In this document: piece by piece, positions 18,028-26,673 of the stretch
Position numbering within the stretch: the first letter of the stretch is position 1
Layout of the letters: each line of letters opens with the position of its first letter
Assembly: GCF_009377175.1 (NCBI RefSeq)
Contig: NZ_VJZD01000063.1
Span: forward strand, 1-40,433
Direction: 5' to 3'
DNA length: 40,433 nucleotides
From: Streptomyces adustus
Lineage (GTDB): Bacteria > Actinomycetota > Actinomycetes > Streptomycetales > Streptomycetaceae
Notes under the pieces: generated by a model
What the model was told of the DNA's origin: nothing
Database searches by the model: none
The model's input: the letters and a program-made list of their open reading frames with translations, nothing else
Made by a program: the position numbers and the translations under genes

Positions 18028-19398
18028 ATGAGTCCTCCCGTCGCGCCCGCTGGCTGGAGCCGCTGGCTGGTTCCGCCCGCCGCCCTCTCCGTGCATCTGT
18101 CCATCGGCCAGGCCTACGCCTGGAGCGTGTTCAAGCCGCCCCTCGAATCCGCGCTCGGCCTCAGCGGCACCCAGAGCGCCCTGCCCTTCCAGCTCGCCAT
18201 CGTGATGCTCGGCCTGTCCGCCGCGTTCGGCGGCACCCTGGTGGAGCGCAGGGGGCCACGCTGGGCGATGACCGTGGCCCTGATCTGCTTCTCGTCCGGC
18301 TTCCTGATCTCCGCCCTCGGTGCGGCGAGCGAGCAGTACTGGCTGATCGTCCTCGGCTACGGCTTCGTCGGCGGGATCGGCCTCGGCATCGGCTACATCT
18401 CGCCCGTCTCCACCCTGATCAAGTGGTTCCCCGACCGCCCCGGCATGGCGACCGGCATCGCCATCATGGGCTTCGGCGGCGGCGCGCTCATCGCCTCGCC
18501 GTGGTCGGCGCAGATGCTGGAGTCGTTCGGCACCGACAGCTCCGGGATCGCGCTCGCGTTCCTCGTGCACGGGCTGTCGTACGCCGTGTTCATGCTGCTC
18601 GGCGTGCTGCTGGTGCGGGTGCCGCGCGGTACGGGGCAGGGCGCGGCGGCGCCCGGTGGCGGCGGGGCGCCGGCCGTGGCCGGGAGGGCCGGTGCCGTCG
18701 AGGGGGTGCAGGTGTCGGCGCGCAGCGCCGTGCGCACCCCGCAGTTCTGGTGCCTCTGGGTGATTCTGTGCATGAACGTCACGGCCGGGATCGGCATCCT
18801 GGAGAAGGCCGCCCCGATGATCACGGACTTCTTCGCCGACAGCTCCACCCCGGTGTCCGCGACGGCCGCCGCCGGCTTCGTCGCGCTGCTGTCGGCGGCC
18901 AACATGGCCGGCCGCATCGGCTGGTCGTCGACCTCCGACCTGATCGGGCGCAAGAACGTCTACCGCGTCTACCTCGGTGTCGGCGCCCTGATGTACGCCC
19001 TGATCGCGCTGCTGGGCGACACCTCGAAACCGCTGTTCGTCGGGTGCGCGCTGGTGATCCTCTCCTTCTACGGCGGCGGCTTCGCCACGATCCCCGCGTA
19101 TCTCAAGGACCTGTTCGGCAGCCACCAGGTCGGCGCCGTGCACGGCCGGCTGCTCACCGCCTGGTCCACCGCCGGCGTCCTCGGTCCGCTGATCGTCAAC
19201 TGGATCGCCGACCGCCAGGAGGAGGCCGGGAAGCACGGCTCCGCCCTGTACTCGCTCTCCTTCTTCATCATGATCGGGCTGCTCGCGATCGGGTTCGTGG
19301 CCAACGAACTCGTCCGGCCCGTCCACCCCCGCCACCACCTCCCCGTACCCGGAAAGGACGCCGATGTCCGACAGCGACAGCAGCCAGAGTCCGCCTGA
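18028..19398 (+). CDS. OFA-family MFS transporter (oxalate/formate antiporter-like)
   Basis: This 456-residue protein has 12 predicted membrane spans. The N-terminal segment SIGQAYAWSVFKPPLE is typical of the oxalate/formate antiporter family, and GIGLGIGYISPVSTLIKWFPDRPGMATGIAIMGFG is the OFA signature region. It would exchange extracellular oxalate for intracellular formate or a related anion. The frame remains open far upstream, but the ATG at 18028 gives a normal N terminus; the upstream extension is only the antisense of the reductase gene. There is only a weak ribosome-binding site. It is divergent from the reductase/formate dehydrogenase operon and is followed by an overlapping small membrane-protein gene. 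Confidence 0.92.
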   Translation: MSPPVAPAGWSRWLVPPAALSVHLSIGQAYAWSVFKPPLESALGLSGTQSALPFQLAIVMLGLSAAFGGTLVERRGPRWAMTVALICFSSGFLISALGAASEQYWLIVLGYGFVGGIGLGIGYISPVSTLIKWFPDRPGMATGIAIMGFGGGALIASPWSAQMLESFGTDSSGIALAFLVHGLSYAVFMLLGVLLVRVPRGTGQGAAAPGGGGAPAVAGRAGAVEGVQVSARSAVRTPQFWCLWVILCMNVTAGIGILEKAAPMITDFFADSSTPVSATAAAGFVALLSAANMAGRIGWSSTSDLIGRKNVYRVYLGVGALMYALIALLGDTSKPLFVGCALVILSFYGGGFATIPAYLKDLFGSHQVGAVHGRLLTAWSTAGVLGPLIVNWIADRQEEAGKHGSALYSLSFFIMIGLLAIGFVANELVRPVHPRHHLPVPGKDADVRQRQQPESA

Positions 19399-19501
19399 CC
19401 GGCGGGGGCTGATCGCCTTCGCCTGGCTCTGGGTGGGCGCGCCGCTCGCCTACGGGCTGTACGAACTCGTCCAGCGGGCCACACAGCTGTTCACCGGCTG
19501 A
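19364..19501 (+). CDS. Small single-span membrane protein, putative accessory subunit of the OFA transporter
   Basis: This 45-residue ORF starts at ATG 19364, inside the last 35 bases of the antiporter gene in a different frame, with a strong GGAAAGGA five bases upstream. The protein is a polar N terminus (MSDSDSSQSPPDRRG), one hydrophobic helix (about residues 15-33: LIAFAWLWVGAPLAYGLYE) and a short amphipathic tail. The overlap and ribosome-binding site argue for coupled translation with the transporter. Small proteins of this type accompany actinobacterial OFA transporters and are annotated as an MFS transporter small subunit (family knowledge); the role in assembly or regulation is unproven. 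It is easily missed by gene callers because of its size. Confidence 0.8.
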   Translation: MSDSDSSQSPPDRRGLIAFAWLWVGAPLAYGLYELVQRATQLFTG

Positions 19502-19665
19502 CGCCACGGCGCGCGGGACCGGGTTGCCGGGGTTGCGGCGTTTACGGTCTGACGGAAGCCGACAACCCGGACGCGCGTTTCCTGTGGCATCACCTGTCCT
19601 CGTACCCGTGAGTCACTCATCAGACTGGTGGATCCCGCTACTCACGGCAACGAGGGGACCCTCCC

Positions 19666-20613
19666 ATGCACGGCTCGCGCATCGCCGCCGTCGGCCATTA
19701 CCAGCCCGCCAGGGTGCTCACCAACGAGGAACTGGCGGGCATGGTCGACACCAGTGACGAGTGGATCCGGTCCCGGGTGGGCATCCTGACCCGGCACATC
19801 GCGGGCCCCGACGAACCCGTCGACGAGCTGGCCGCGCAGGCCGCCGCCAAGGCGCTCGCGGCCGCCGGGCTGGCCCCCGGCGACATCGACCTGGTCCTGG
19901 TCGCCACGTCGACGGCCGTGGACCGCTCCCCGAACATGGCCGCCCGGGTCGCCGCCCGGCTGGGCATCCCCTCGCCCGCCGCGATGGACGTCAACGTGGT
20001 CTGCGCCGGTTTCACCCACGCCCTGGCCACCGCCGACCACACCGTCCGCGCGGGCGCCGCCACCCGCGCCCTGGTCATCGGCGCCGACAAGATGACCGAG
20101 GTCACCGACTGGACGGACCGCACGACCTGCGTGCTCGTCGGGGACGGGGCGGGGGCCGCCGTGGTCGAGGCGTGCGCCGAGGGCGAGGAGCCGGGGATCG
20201 CGCCCGTGCTGTGGGGGTCGGTGCCCGAGATGGGGCACGCCGTGCGCATCGAGGGACAGCCCGCGCGCTTCGCGCAGGAGGGCCAGAGCGTCTACCGGTG
20301 GGCGACCACCCAGCTGCCGCCGCTCGCCCGGCAGGCCTGCGAGCGGGCCGGACTCACCCCCGAGGACCTCGCGGCCGTCGTCCTGCACCAGGCGAACCTG
20401 CGCATCATCGAGCCGCTCGCGGGGAAGATCGGCGCGGTGAACGCCGTCGTGGCCCGGGACGTCCGCGAGTCCGGCAACACCTCCGCGGCGAGCATCCCGC
20501 TGGCCTTCTCCAAGCTGGTGGAACGCGGCGAGATCCGCACCGGGGACCCGGTCCTGCTGTTCGGCTTCGGCGGGAACCTCTCGTACGCCGGCCAGGTCGT
20601 GCGCTGCCCGTGA
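19666..20613 (+). CDS. 3-oxoacyl-ACP synthase III (KAS III/FabH-like)
   Basis: This 315-residue thiolase-fold condensing enzyme has the complete KAS III triad: Cys113 (NVVCAGF), His241 (LHQANLRI) and Asn271 (ESGNTSAAS). The N-terminal DTSDEWIRSRVGI and the C-terminal FGFGGNLSYAGQ, in place of the usual FGGGLTYGA-like ending, fit the family. The start ATG at 19666 follows GAGGGG. KAS III condenses an acyl-CoA starter with malonyl-ACP. The gene is isolated: no acyl carrier protein, malonyltransferase or ketosynthase II is near, so it may be an extra starter enzyme or a specialised acyl-CoA condensing enzyme. Its location inside the oxalate island may be fortuitous. Confidence 0.92.
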   Translation: MHGSRIAAVGHYQPARVLTNEELAGMVDTSDEWIRSRVGILTRHIAGPDEPVDELAAQAAAKALAAAGLAPGDIDLVLVATSTAVDRSPNMAARVAARLGIPSPAAMDVNVVCAGFTHALATADHTVRAGAATRALVIGADKMTEVTDWTDRTTCVLVGDGAGAAVVEACAEGEEPGIAPVLWGSVPEMGHAVRIEGQPARFAQEGQSVYRWATTQLPPLARQACERAGLTPEDLAAVVLHQANLRIIEPLAGKIGAVNAVVARDVRESGNTSAASIPLAFSKLVERGEIRTGDPVLLFGFGGNLSYAGQVVRCP

Positions 20614-20774
20614 GCCGCCCGCGGCGGACGCCGTGACACGGCGCGGCGGCCTCGTACGGTCGCGTGGTGCGACTGCCTGATGCGACTGCGCGGTCCGACT
20701 ACGTGCTGTGACGGCTCGGTGCGACAGCGGTGTGCGATGACGCCATCTCGCCGTCCCTTCGGGCGTCGAGCGCC

Positions 20775-20789
20775 GTAGACTGTAGACGA
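20775..20789. promoter_or_regulatory. Candidate autoregulatory operator of the GntR gene
   Basis: GTAGACTGTAGACGA contains GTAGAC twice, seven bases apart, and the 9-mer ACTGTAGAC that also occurs (reverse strand) in the fdh/OFA divergent region. It lies about 60 bases upstream of the GntR start. Confidence 0.55.
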
Positions 20790-20849
20790 AAGCCAATCCA
20801 GGCCGGCGCTCCGACCGCTGTGCACGGCCCGCCGAGGAGGGGGACCGCG

Positions 20850-21527
20850 ATGTTGTCGACAGGACTGCCGCAGGGGGCCGTGCCCAGGCTCGAACGCCCC
20901 GGTCCGCTGCGTGACCGCGTCTACGAGGCACTGCTCGAACTCATCACCACCCGGGCCCTCCAGCCCGGCCAGCACCTCGTCGAGAGCGAGCTCGCCGGGC
21001 ACCTCGGGGTCTCCCGGCAGCCGGTGCGCGAGGCGCTGCAACGGCTCAACACCGAGGGCTGGGTCGATCTGCGCCCCGCGCAGGGCGCGTTCGTGCACGA
21101 GCCCACGGAGCAGGAGGCCGACCAACTCCTCACCGTGCGTACGCTGCTGGAGGCCGAGGCGGCCCGTCTCGCCGCGGCCAACGCCACCAGCGCGGGCATC
21201 GAGGCGCTGGAGGAGCTGTTGGCGCAGGGGCTCCAGGCCGTCGCCGACGACGACGTGGACGCCGCCGTGACCCTCAACGCCCGCTTCCACGCCAAGATCA
21301 TGGAACTGGCGGGCAACGCGGTCCTCGCCGAACTCGCGGCCCAGGTCGACCGGCGGGTGCGCTGGTACTACACGCCCGTCGCCCGTCGACGCGGACAGCA
21401 GTCGTGGATCGAGCACCGGGACCTGATCGCGGCGATCACCGACCGCGACGAGCAGGAGGCCACCCGGCTGATGCGCGAACACACGGAACACACCAGGACC
21501 TCGTACCACGCCCGCACCAGGTCCTGA
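20850..21527 (+). CDS. GntR-family (FadR subfamily) transcriptional regulator
   Basis: This 225-residue protein has an N-terminal winged helix (residues about 15-85) with the GntR signature LVESELAGHLGVSRQPVREALQRL, and an all-helical FCD effector domain (about 90-215). The latter's metal/acid-binding positions include the Asp/His of NARFHAKIMELAGN and the later EHRDLIAAI and REHTEHT. The ATG at 20850 follows GAGGAGGGGGA; the longer frame from 20730 is leader. FCD-domain regulators commonly sense small carboxylates, so oxalate, formate, glyoxylate or a CoA ester are natural candidates here (inference). It lies between the oxalate operons, and related sites occur upstream of three of the transcription units, which supports a local-regulator role. 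Confidence 0.93.
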   Translation: MLSTGLPQGAVPRLERPGPLRDRVYEALLELITTRALQPGQHLVESELAGHLGVSRQPVREALQRLNTEGWVDLRPAQGAFVHEPTEQEADQLLTVRTLLEAEAARLAAANATSAGIEALEELLAQGLQAVADDDVDAAVTLNARFHAKIMELAGNAVLAELAAQVDRRVRWYYTPVARRRGQQSWIEHRDLIAAITDRDEQEATRLMREHTEHTRTSYHARTRS

Positions 21528-21542
21528 GGCCCGGCCGCGCGA

Positions 21543-21580
21543 GAGGTGGCCCTCCCCGGGAAACAGGGGCGAGCCACCTC
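21543..21580. terminator. Bidirectional terminator between the GntR and antiporter genes
   Basis: Arms GAGGTGGC (21543-21550) and GCCACCTC (21573-21580) pair perfectly, and inside them CCTCCCC can partly pair with AGGGGCG. It lies between two convergent genes. Confidence 0.6.
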
Positions 21581-21615
21581 GCGCCATGCGGTTCTCCGAC
21601 GGCCGTACGCCGTCG

Positions 21616-23010
21616 TCAGCCCGCGGGCTGTGGTGCGGGCGGGGTGTTGTGGCCCGGCTGTCGCAGCAGCAGCGCGATCGCCGCCGCGACCATCGAGATC
21701 CCGCCGGCCAGCGCGTACGCGCCGTTGTAGCCCCAGGCCGCGACCACCATGGAGCCCAGGCCGCCGCCGAACAGGCCGCTGATGAGCTTCCCGCTGTACA
21801 CCAGGCCGTAGTTGGTGGCGTTGTAGTTCTCGCCGAAGTAGTCCGGCGTCAGCGCCGCGAACATCGGGTAGAACGCGCCGCCGCCGAACCCGGACAGGAA
21901 GGCGAAGAACAGGAACAGCCACTCGCTCCTCAGGTTGCCCGCCAGGATCACGCCGAACTGGGCCAGGCCCAGCACGACGATGACGAACACCAGGGTCGAC
22001 TTGCGGCCCCACCGGTCGGACAGCCAGCCGACGACCCCGCGTCCGACGCCGTTGATGACCGCCATCACGCCCATCGACGAGGCGGCGACCAGCGGGCCGA
22101 AGCCGACCTCCTTGGCGAAGTCGACCTGGAAGGAGATCCCGAAGATCGACACCCCGGCGGTCAGCACGATCGAGATCCACATCAGCGGGAGCATGCCGGA
22201 CCTGACGGCCTCCTTGGGGGTGAACTGCCGTGCAGCCGGAGGGTTCTTGGACGTCCGTACCGCGTTCTCGCCGTCACCGGCGAGGGTCGGCGGGTCGATG
22301 TCGGCCGGCCACCAGTTCTTCGGCGGGTCCTTGAAGAGGAACGCGCACCCGAACACCACGATCATGATGTAACAGCCGATCAGGTCCAGCACCCGGTGGT
22401 AGTTCCCGGTATCGAACGCGTAGTTGAAGATGAAGATGAACGGCAGCGAACCGTACGCGAAGCCGCCGTTGACGAACCCCGTGCGCGCGCCCCGGCGTTC
22501 GGGGAACCACTTGCCGACCATGTTGATGCAGGTCGCGTAGACCAGCCCGGCGCCCATGCCGCCGACGACGCCGAAGCCCAGGATCGCCAGCAGGACGTTG
22601 CTCAGGTGGGACAGGGCCAGGAACCCCACGAGACACATGCCGGAGCCCAGGTGCATGGCCCGGCGCGCGGTCAGGATGCCCCGCTCGCGCAGCCAGCCCG
22701 CCGGGAAGGCGATGCCGGCCTGGAAGAACACCCAGACGCTCAGGATCCAGAAGGTGTTGCTCTGGGTCCAGCCGTGGGCGTGCGAGAGGGTGTCCTCCGC
22801 CGAGCCGTAGGCGTACTCGAAGACGCTGATGGCCATCATGGCGATCCACGGCAGATACACCATGAGCTTGCGGGAGTGGCCGAGGATGTCCCGGTCGGTC
22901 TCGCCGACCCGGTAGACGCGGCCGCGGGAGTCGGTCACCTCACGGTAGGGGCGGTGCGCGGCGCCGGGCTCGGCCGACGCGCTGTTCGTAGCGATGGGAT
23001 CCGCAGTCAT
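21616..23010 (-). CDS. OFA-family MFS transporter, distal copy in the oxalate operon
   Basis: This 464-residue, 12-span protein has a hydrophilic N-terminal region of about 48 residues containing YREVTDSRGRVYRVGETDRDILG, nearly the same as in the preceding antiporter. Family segments include GGMGAGLVYATCINMVGKWFPERRGARTGFVNGGFAYG and GFGGGAFYPMFAALTPDYFGENYNATNYG. The two adjacent copies are clearly paralogues from a local duplication. The N-terminal cytoplasmic extension and the large central loop (about residues 225-255: DPPKNWWPADIDPP) distinguish this pair from the antiporter at 18028-19398. The ATG at 23010 is one base beyond the stop of the upstream gene, so the pair is co-translated. 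Transport of oxalate, formate or a related small dicarboxylate is expected. Confidence 0.92.
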   Translation of the reverse strand: MTADPIATNSASAEPGAAHRPYREVTDSRGRVYRVGETDRDILGHSRKLMVYLPWIAMMAISVFEYAYGSAEDTLSHAHGWTQSNTFWILSVWVFFQAGIAFPAGWLRERGILTARRAMHLGSGMCLVGFLALSHLSNVLLAILGFGVVGGMGAGLVYATCINMVGKWFPERRGARTGFVNGGFAYGSLPFIFIFNYAFDTGNYHRVLDLIGCYIMIVVFGCAFLFKDPPKNWWPADIDPPTLAGDGENAVRTSKNPPAARQFTPKEAVRSGMLPLMWISIVLTAGVSIFGISFQVDFAKEVGFGPLVAASSMGVMAVINGVGRGVVGWLSDRWGRKSTLVFVIVVLGLAQFGVILAGNLRSEWLFLFFAFLSGFGGGAFYPMFAALTPDYFGENYNATNYGLVYSGKLISGLFGGGLGSMVVAAWGYNGAYALAGGISMVAAAIALLLRQPGHNTPPAPQPAG

Positions 23011-23011
23011 C

Positions 23012-24400
23012 TCACGCCATCTCCTCGCCGAGCGGTTGCGGGTTGGGGACGATGCTCCGGGCCTTGGGTCGGCCGGGAGCCTTCAGGAAGAGCGCCAGCA
23101 CCGCGGAGGCCAGCCCGATCGAGCCCGCGAGGACGAACGCGCCGTGGTAGTCCCACGCGTCGACCACGATGGCGCCGACGCCCGAGCCGACGAGCCCGGA
23201 GATCAGCTTGGAGCTGTAGACCATCCCGTAGTTGGTGGCGTTGTTGTTCTCACCGAAGTAGTCGGCCGTCATGGCCGCGAACAGCGGGAAGATCGCCCCG
23301 CCGCCGAAGCCGGAGACCATGGAGCAGAACAGGAAGAACGGCATGCTGCCCAGCTGGCCGGAGACCAGCACGCCGAACTGCGCGGTGCCCAGCACGACAC
23401 AGACGATGACCAGCGTGCTGCGGCGTCCGTAGCGGTCGGATATCCAGCCGATCACGCCCCGGCCGGTGCCGTTGACGATGGCCTTCAAGGACATCGCCGT
23501 GGCGACGATGCCGCCCGCGAAACCCATGTCCTTGCCGAACGGCACCTGGAAGGCGATGCCGAAGATGTTGATGCCGGCCGTGCACAGCAGACAGAACCAC
23601 ATCATCCACAGGACAGGGGTACGGGCCGCCTCCTTCGGGGTGTACTGCCGGACCGCCGGCGGGTTCTTCTCCAGCGCCCGGCGGATCTTCGGGTCGTCGG
23701 TCGCCCGCAGCGGGTCGACCGTGGCGGGCCACCAGTTCTTCGGCGGGTCCCGGAAGAACCAGCCGGCCGACGCCACCACCAGGCACAGCCCGACACCCAC
23801 CAGCGCCAGCACGGTCTCGTAGTTGCCCAGGTCCATGTACGAGGTGAACAGGAAGACGAAGGGCACGGACCCGTACGCGAAACCGCCGTTGACGAAGCCC
23901 GTCTTGCCGCCCTTGCGCTCCGGATACCACTTGCCGACCATGTTCACGCAGGTCGCGTAGACCAGACCGGCGCCGATACCGCTGCACATGCCGAAGCCGA
24001 AGTAGGCGACGAGCACGTTCGGCGCGTACGCCAGCGACAGATAGCCGGTCATCGTGCCGACCGCGCCGATCAGCATCGCCGTACGCGCCGGGAGCCGGCC
24101 GCTCTCGCGCAGCTGCCCGGCCGGGAAGGCCACGGCGGCCTGGAAGAATATCCAGACGCCCATCAGCCAGAAGATGTGCCCGCTGCTCCACAGATGCGCC
24201 TCGTGGAGCGTGTCCTCCGCCGACGTGAACGCGTACTCGGCGGAGCTGATGCCCATCATGCCCACCCAGGGCAGGACGACCATCCATGTGCGCTTGCGGC
24301 CCATGATGTCGACATCGGTCTCGCCGATGCGGTACACGCGGCCGTTGCGGTCCGTCACCTCCCGATAGGGGACGGAGGCCGGGTAGTCGGTGGTTGTCAT
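23012..24400 (-). CDS. OFA-family MFS transporter, proximal copy in the oxalate operon
   Basis: This 462-residue paralogue of the next gene shares its N-terminal cytoplasmic module (PYREVTDRNGRVYRIGETDVDIMG), the DPPKNWWPA loop and the second-half segment GGGAIFPLFAAMTADYFGENNNATNYG. The upstream frame is open to 24496, but the ATG at 24400 is chosen because it matches the N terminus of the paralogue and has AAGGGG eleven bases upstream. The extra residues would lie in a segment that includes part of the upstream stem-loop. It follows the acyl-CoA ligase gene after 118 bases containing a strong hairpin, so transporter expression may be lower than, or separate from, that of the enzymes. Confidence 0.92.
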   Translation of the reverse strand: MTTTDYPASVPYREVTDRNGRVYRIGETDVDIMGRKRTWMVVLPWVGMMGISSAEYAFTSAEDTLHEAHLWSSGHIFWLMGVWIFFQAAVAFPAGQLRESGRLPARTAMLIGAVGTMTGYLSLAYAPNVLVAYFGFGMCSGIGAGLVYATCVNMVGKWYPERKGGKTGFVNGGFAYGSVPFVFLFTSYMDLGNYETVLALVGVGLCLVVASAGWFFRDPPKNWWPATVDPLRATDDPKIRRALEKNPPAVRQYTPKEAARTPVLWMMWFCLLCTAGINIFGIAFQVPFGKDMGFAGGIVATAMSLKAIVNGTGRGVIGWISDRYGRRSTLVIVCVVLGTAQFGVLVSGQLGSMPFFLFCSMVSGFGGGAIFPLFAAMTADYFGENNNATNYGMVYSSKLISGLVGSGVGAIVVDAWDYHGAFVLAGSIGLASAVLALFLKAPGRPKARSIVPNPQPLGEEMA

Positions 24401-24477
24401 GTCACTCAGCACCCCTTGCGTCGAAAGCTCTGGCCAGCGCCCCCTGTCCAATGCGTTTCGTGCGCGCACGGGTCCCC

Positions 24478-24510
24478 GGGGGCGGCCGACGCGCACCGTC
24501 GGCCGCCCCC
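24478..24510 (-). terminator. Strong 14-bp hairpin between the acyl-CoA ligase and antiporter genes
   Basis: Arms GGGGGCGGCCGACG (24478-24491) and CGTCGGCCGCCCCC (24497-24510) are perfectly complementary with a 5-base loop, nine bases past the ligase stop. No U-tract follows. It could be a terminator, a partial attenuator or an mRNA-stabilising end inside the operon. Confidence 0.6.
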
Positions 24511-24518
24511 GCGTCCGG

Positions 24519-26672
24519 TCACCTCATGACTCGCCCCCCCAACAGGCCCGCCGCCCGCGCCCACCGGTACTTCGCGCCCAGCACGGCCACCGGCTTCTCG
24601 GTCGTGTACGGATACGCCACGACCCCCCGCTCGTACAGGTACTGGCAGGCCGCCTCGACCTCGACGTCCCCGGCCAGCGAGGCCACCACCGGCTTCTCGA
24701 TCCCGCGCTCCCGGAACTCGGCCACCACGCGCGCGGTGAGCTCGGCGAACACCATCGGCGGAGTGACGATGGTGTGCCAGTAGCCGAGGACCAGGGCGTG
24801 GATGCGCGGGTCCTCAAGGCCCAGCCGGATCGTCGCCTCGTACGTCGACGGCGGCTCGCCCCCGGTGATGTCCACCGGATTGCCCGCGGCCCCGAACGGC
24901 GGGATGAACGCCCGGAAGGACGCGTCCAGATCGGGTGGGATCTCCATCAGCGACAGCCCGTTGTCGCTGACCGCGTCCGACAGCAGCACACCGCTGCCGC
25001 CAGCCCCCGTGATGATCACGATGTTCTCGCCCCGCGGGGTGGGCAGCACCGGCAGCCCGCGCGCGTACTCCAGCATCTCGTTGAGCCCCGGCGCCCGGAT
25101 GACCCCCGCCTGCCGCAGGATGTCGTCGTACACGGCGTCGTCGCCCGCCAGCGCACCCGTGTGCGAGCCGGCCGCCCGCGCGCCGGCCGCCGTACGCCCC
25201 GCCTTGAGGACGACGACGGGCTTCTTGACGATGGTCTCGCGCGCCGCCGCCACGAAGGCCCGCCCGTCCTTGAGGTCCTCCAGGTGCATCGCGACGCACT
25301 CGGTGTGCGGGTCCTCGCCGAACCAGGTCAGCAGGTCGTCCTCGTCCAGATCCGCCTTGTTGCCCAGACCGACGATCGCCGACACACCCGTCTTCGTGGT
25401 GCGGGCGAACCCCAGGACGGCCATCCCGATGCCACCGGACTGCGAGGTCAGCGCCACCCCGCCCTTGACGTCGTACGGGGTGCAGAACGTGGCGCACAGG
25501 TCCTGCCACGTCGAGTAGTAGCCGTAGATGTTCGGGCCGAGCAGCCGGACCCCGTGCCGCTGCGCGATCGCCACGAGCTCGTCCTGGAGCCCCTGTTCAC
25601 CGGTCTCCGCGAATCCGGAGGGGATCAGCACGGCGTTGGGGATCCGCTTGCGGCCGACCTCCTCCAGCGCCGCCGCCACGAACCGGGCGGGGATCGCGAA
25701 GACCGCCACGTCCACCTCGCCGGGCACGTCGGTGACGCTCCTGTACGCCTTGCGGCCCAGAATGTCGTCGGCCCGGGGATTGACCGGGTGGATCTCCCCG
25801 GCGAAGCCGCCGTCGACCAGGTTGCGCATCACCGAGTTGCCGATCTTCCCGGACTCGGCGGAGGCGCCGATCACGGCGATCGAGCCCGGCTGCATCAGCC
25901 TGCGCATGCTGGTCAGGATCTCGTCTCGGGTGTACCGGCGGCGCGGCGGCGGCTGCGACTCGGCGAGGACGACCCGGATGTCGGCGGCGACCGCCCCCTC
26001 CGCGGTCGCGATCACCGGATTGAGGTCCACCTCGGCGATCTCGGGGAACTCGTCGACCAGTTGGGACACCCGGCGGATCTGCTCGGCCAGCGCCCACCGG
26101 TCCACCGGCGGCGCGCCGCGCACCCCGCGCAGCACCTCCGCCGCACGGATCGAGTCCAGCATGGCCAGCGCCTCGTCCGCGGCCACCGGGGCCAGCCGGA
26201 ACGTGACGTCCCTGAGCACCTCGACGAGCACCCCGCCGAGCCCGAACGCCACCACCTTCCCGAACGTGGGATCGGTCACCGCGCCGACGATGACCTCCTG
26301 CCCGGGCGGCAGCAGTTCCTGCACCTGAACGCCCACGATCCGCGCCCGCGGGTCGTACGCCCGCGCGTTGCCGACGATGCGGTGGAACGCGGCCCGGACC
26401 TCGCTCGCGCCCTCGACCCCGACGACCACCCCGCCCGCGTCGGTCTTGTGCGGGATGTCCGGGGAGACGATCTTCATCACCACCGGCCCGCCGAAGCGCG
26501 CGGCACACGCCACCGCCTCGTCCACGTCACCCGCCAGCTCCTCGCCCGGTACGGCGATCCCGTACGCGTCCGCGATCACCTTGCCCTCGGGCGCGGTGAG
26601 CGCGGTCCGCCCCTCGGCCCGTACGGCGTCCAGGAGCGTGCGCACCCTCAGCAGCCGGTCCTCGGCCATCAC
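24519..26672 (-). CDS. NDP-forming acyl-CoA ligase, ATP-grasp and CoA-binding halves fused (acetate--CoA ligase, ADP-forming family)
   Basis: This protein of about 717 residues catalyses acid + CoA + ATP to acyl-CoA + ADP + phosphate. Residues 1-235 are the ATP-grasp (beta-type) domain (GGPVVMKIVSPDIPHKTDAGGV, LNPVIA). Residues about 260-390 are the CoA-binding Rossmann domain (PGSIAVIGASAESGKIGNSVMRNL), followed by the ligase domains, with the phosphorylated His at 503 (GSHTGALAGDD). The beta-then-alpha order is the reverse of the common alpha-beta bacterial fusion. Start is GTG 26672 or ATG 26669, right after the upstream stop. Third gene of the oxalate operon: it may make oxalyl-CoA or formyl-CoA directly to prime the CoA cycle, or handle acetate (inference). 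Confidence 0.88.
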   Translation of the reverse strand: MMAEDRLLRVRTLLDAVRAEGRTALTAPEGKVIADAYGIAVPGEELAGDVDEAVACAARFGGPVVMKIVSPDIPHKTDAGGVVVGVEGASEVRAAFHRIVGNARAYDPRARIVGVQVQELLPPGQEVIVGAVTDPTFGKVVAFGLGGVLVEVLRDVTFRLAPVAADEALAMLDSIRAAEVLRGVRGAPPVDRWALAEQIRRVSQLVDEFPEIAEVDLNPVIATAEGAVAADIRVVLAESQPPPRRRYTRDEILTSMRRLMQPGSIAVIGASAESGKIGNSVMRNLVDGGFAGEIHPVNPRADDILGRKAYRSVTDVPGEVDVAVFAIPARFVAAALEEVGRKRIPNAVLIPSGFAETGEQGLQDELVAIAQRHGVRLLGPNIYGYYSTWQDLCATFCTPYDVKGGVALTSQSGGIGMAVLGFARTTKTGVSAIVGLGNKADLDEDDLLTWFGEDPHTECVAMHLEDLKDGRAFVAAARETIVKKPVVVLKAGRTAAGARAAGSHTGALAGDDAVYDDILRQAGVIRAPGLNEMLEYARGLPVLPTPRGENIVIITGAGGSGVLLSDAVSDNGLSLMEIPPDLDASFRAFIPPFGAAGNPVDITGGEPPSTYEATIRLGLEDPRIHALVLGYWHTIVTPPMVFAELTARVVAEFRERGIEKPVVASLAGDVEVEAACQYLYERGVVAYPYTTEKPVAVLGAKYRWARAAGLLGGRVMR

Positions 26673-26673
26673 G

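Noticed and set aside
19666..20613. KAS III considered as part of a polyketide or fatty-acid biosynthetic cluster.
   Set aside because: No acyl carrier protein, ketosynthase II, acyltransferase or tailoring genes lie around it.
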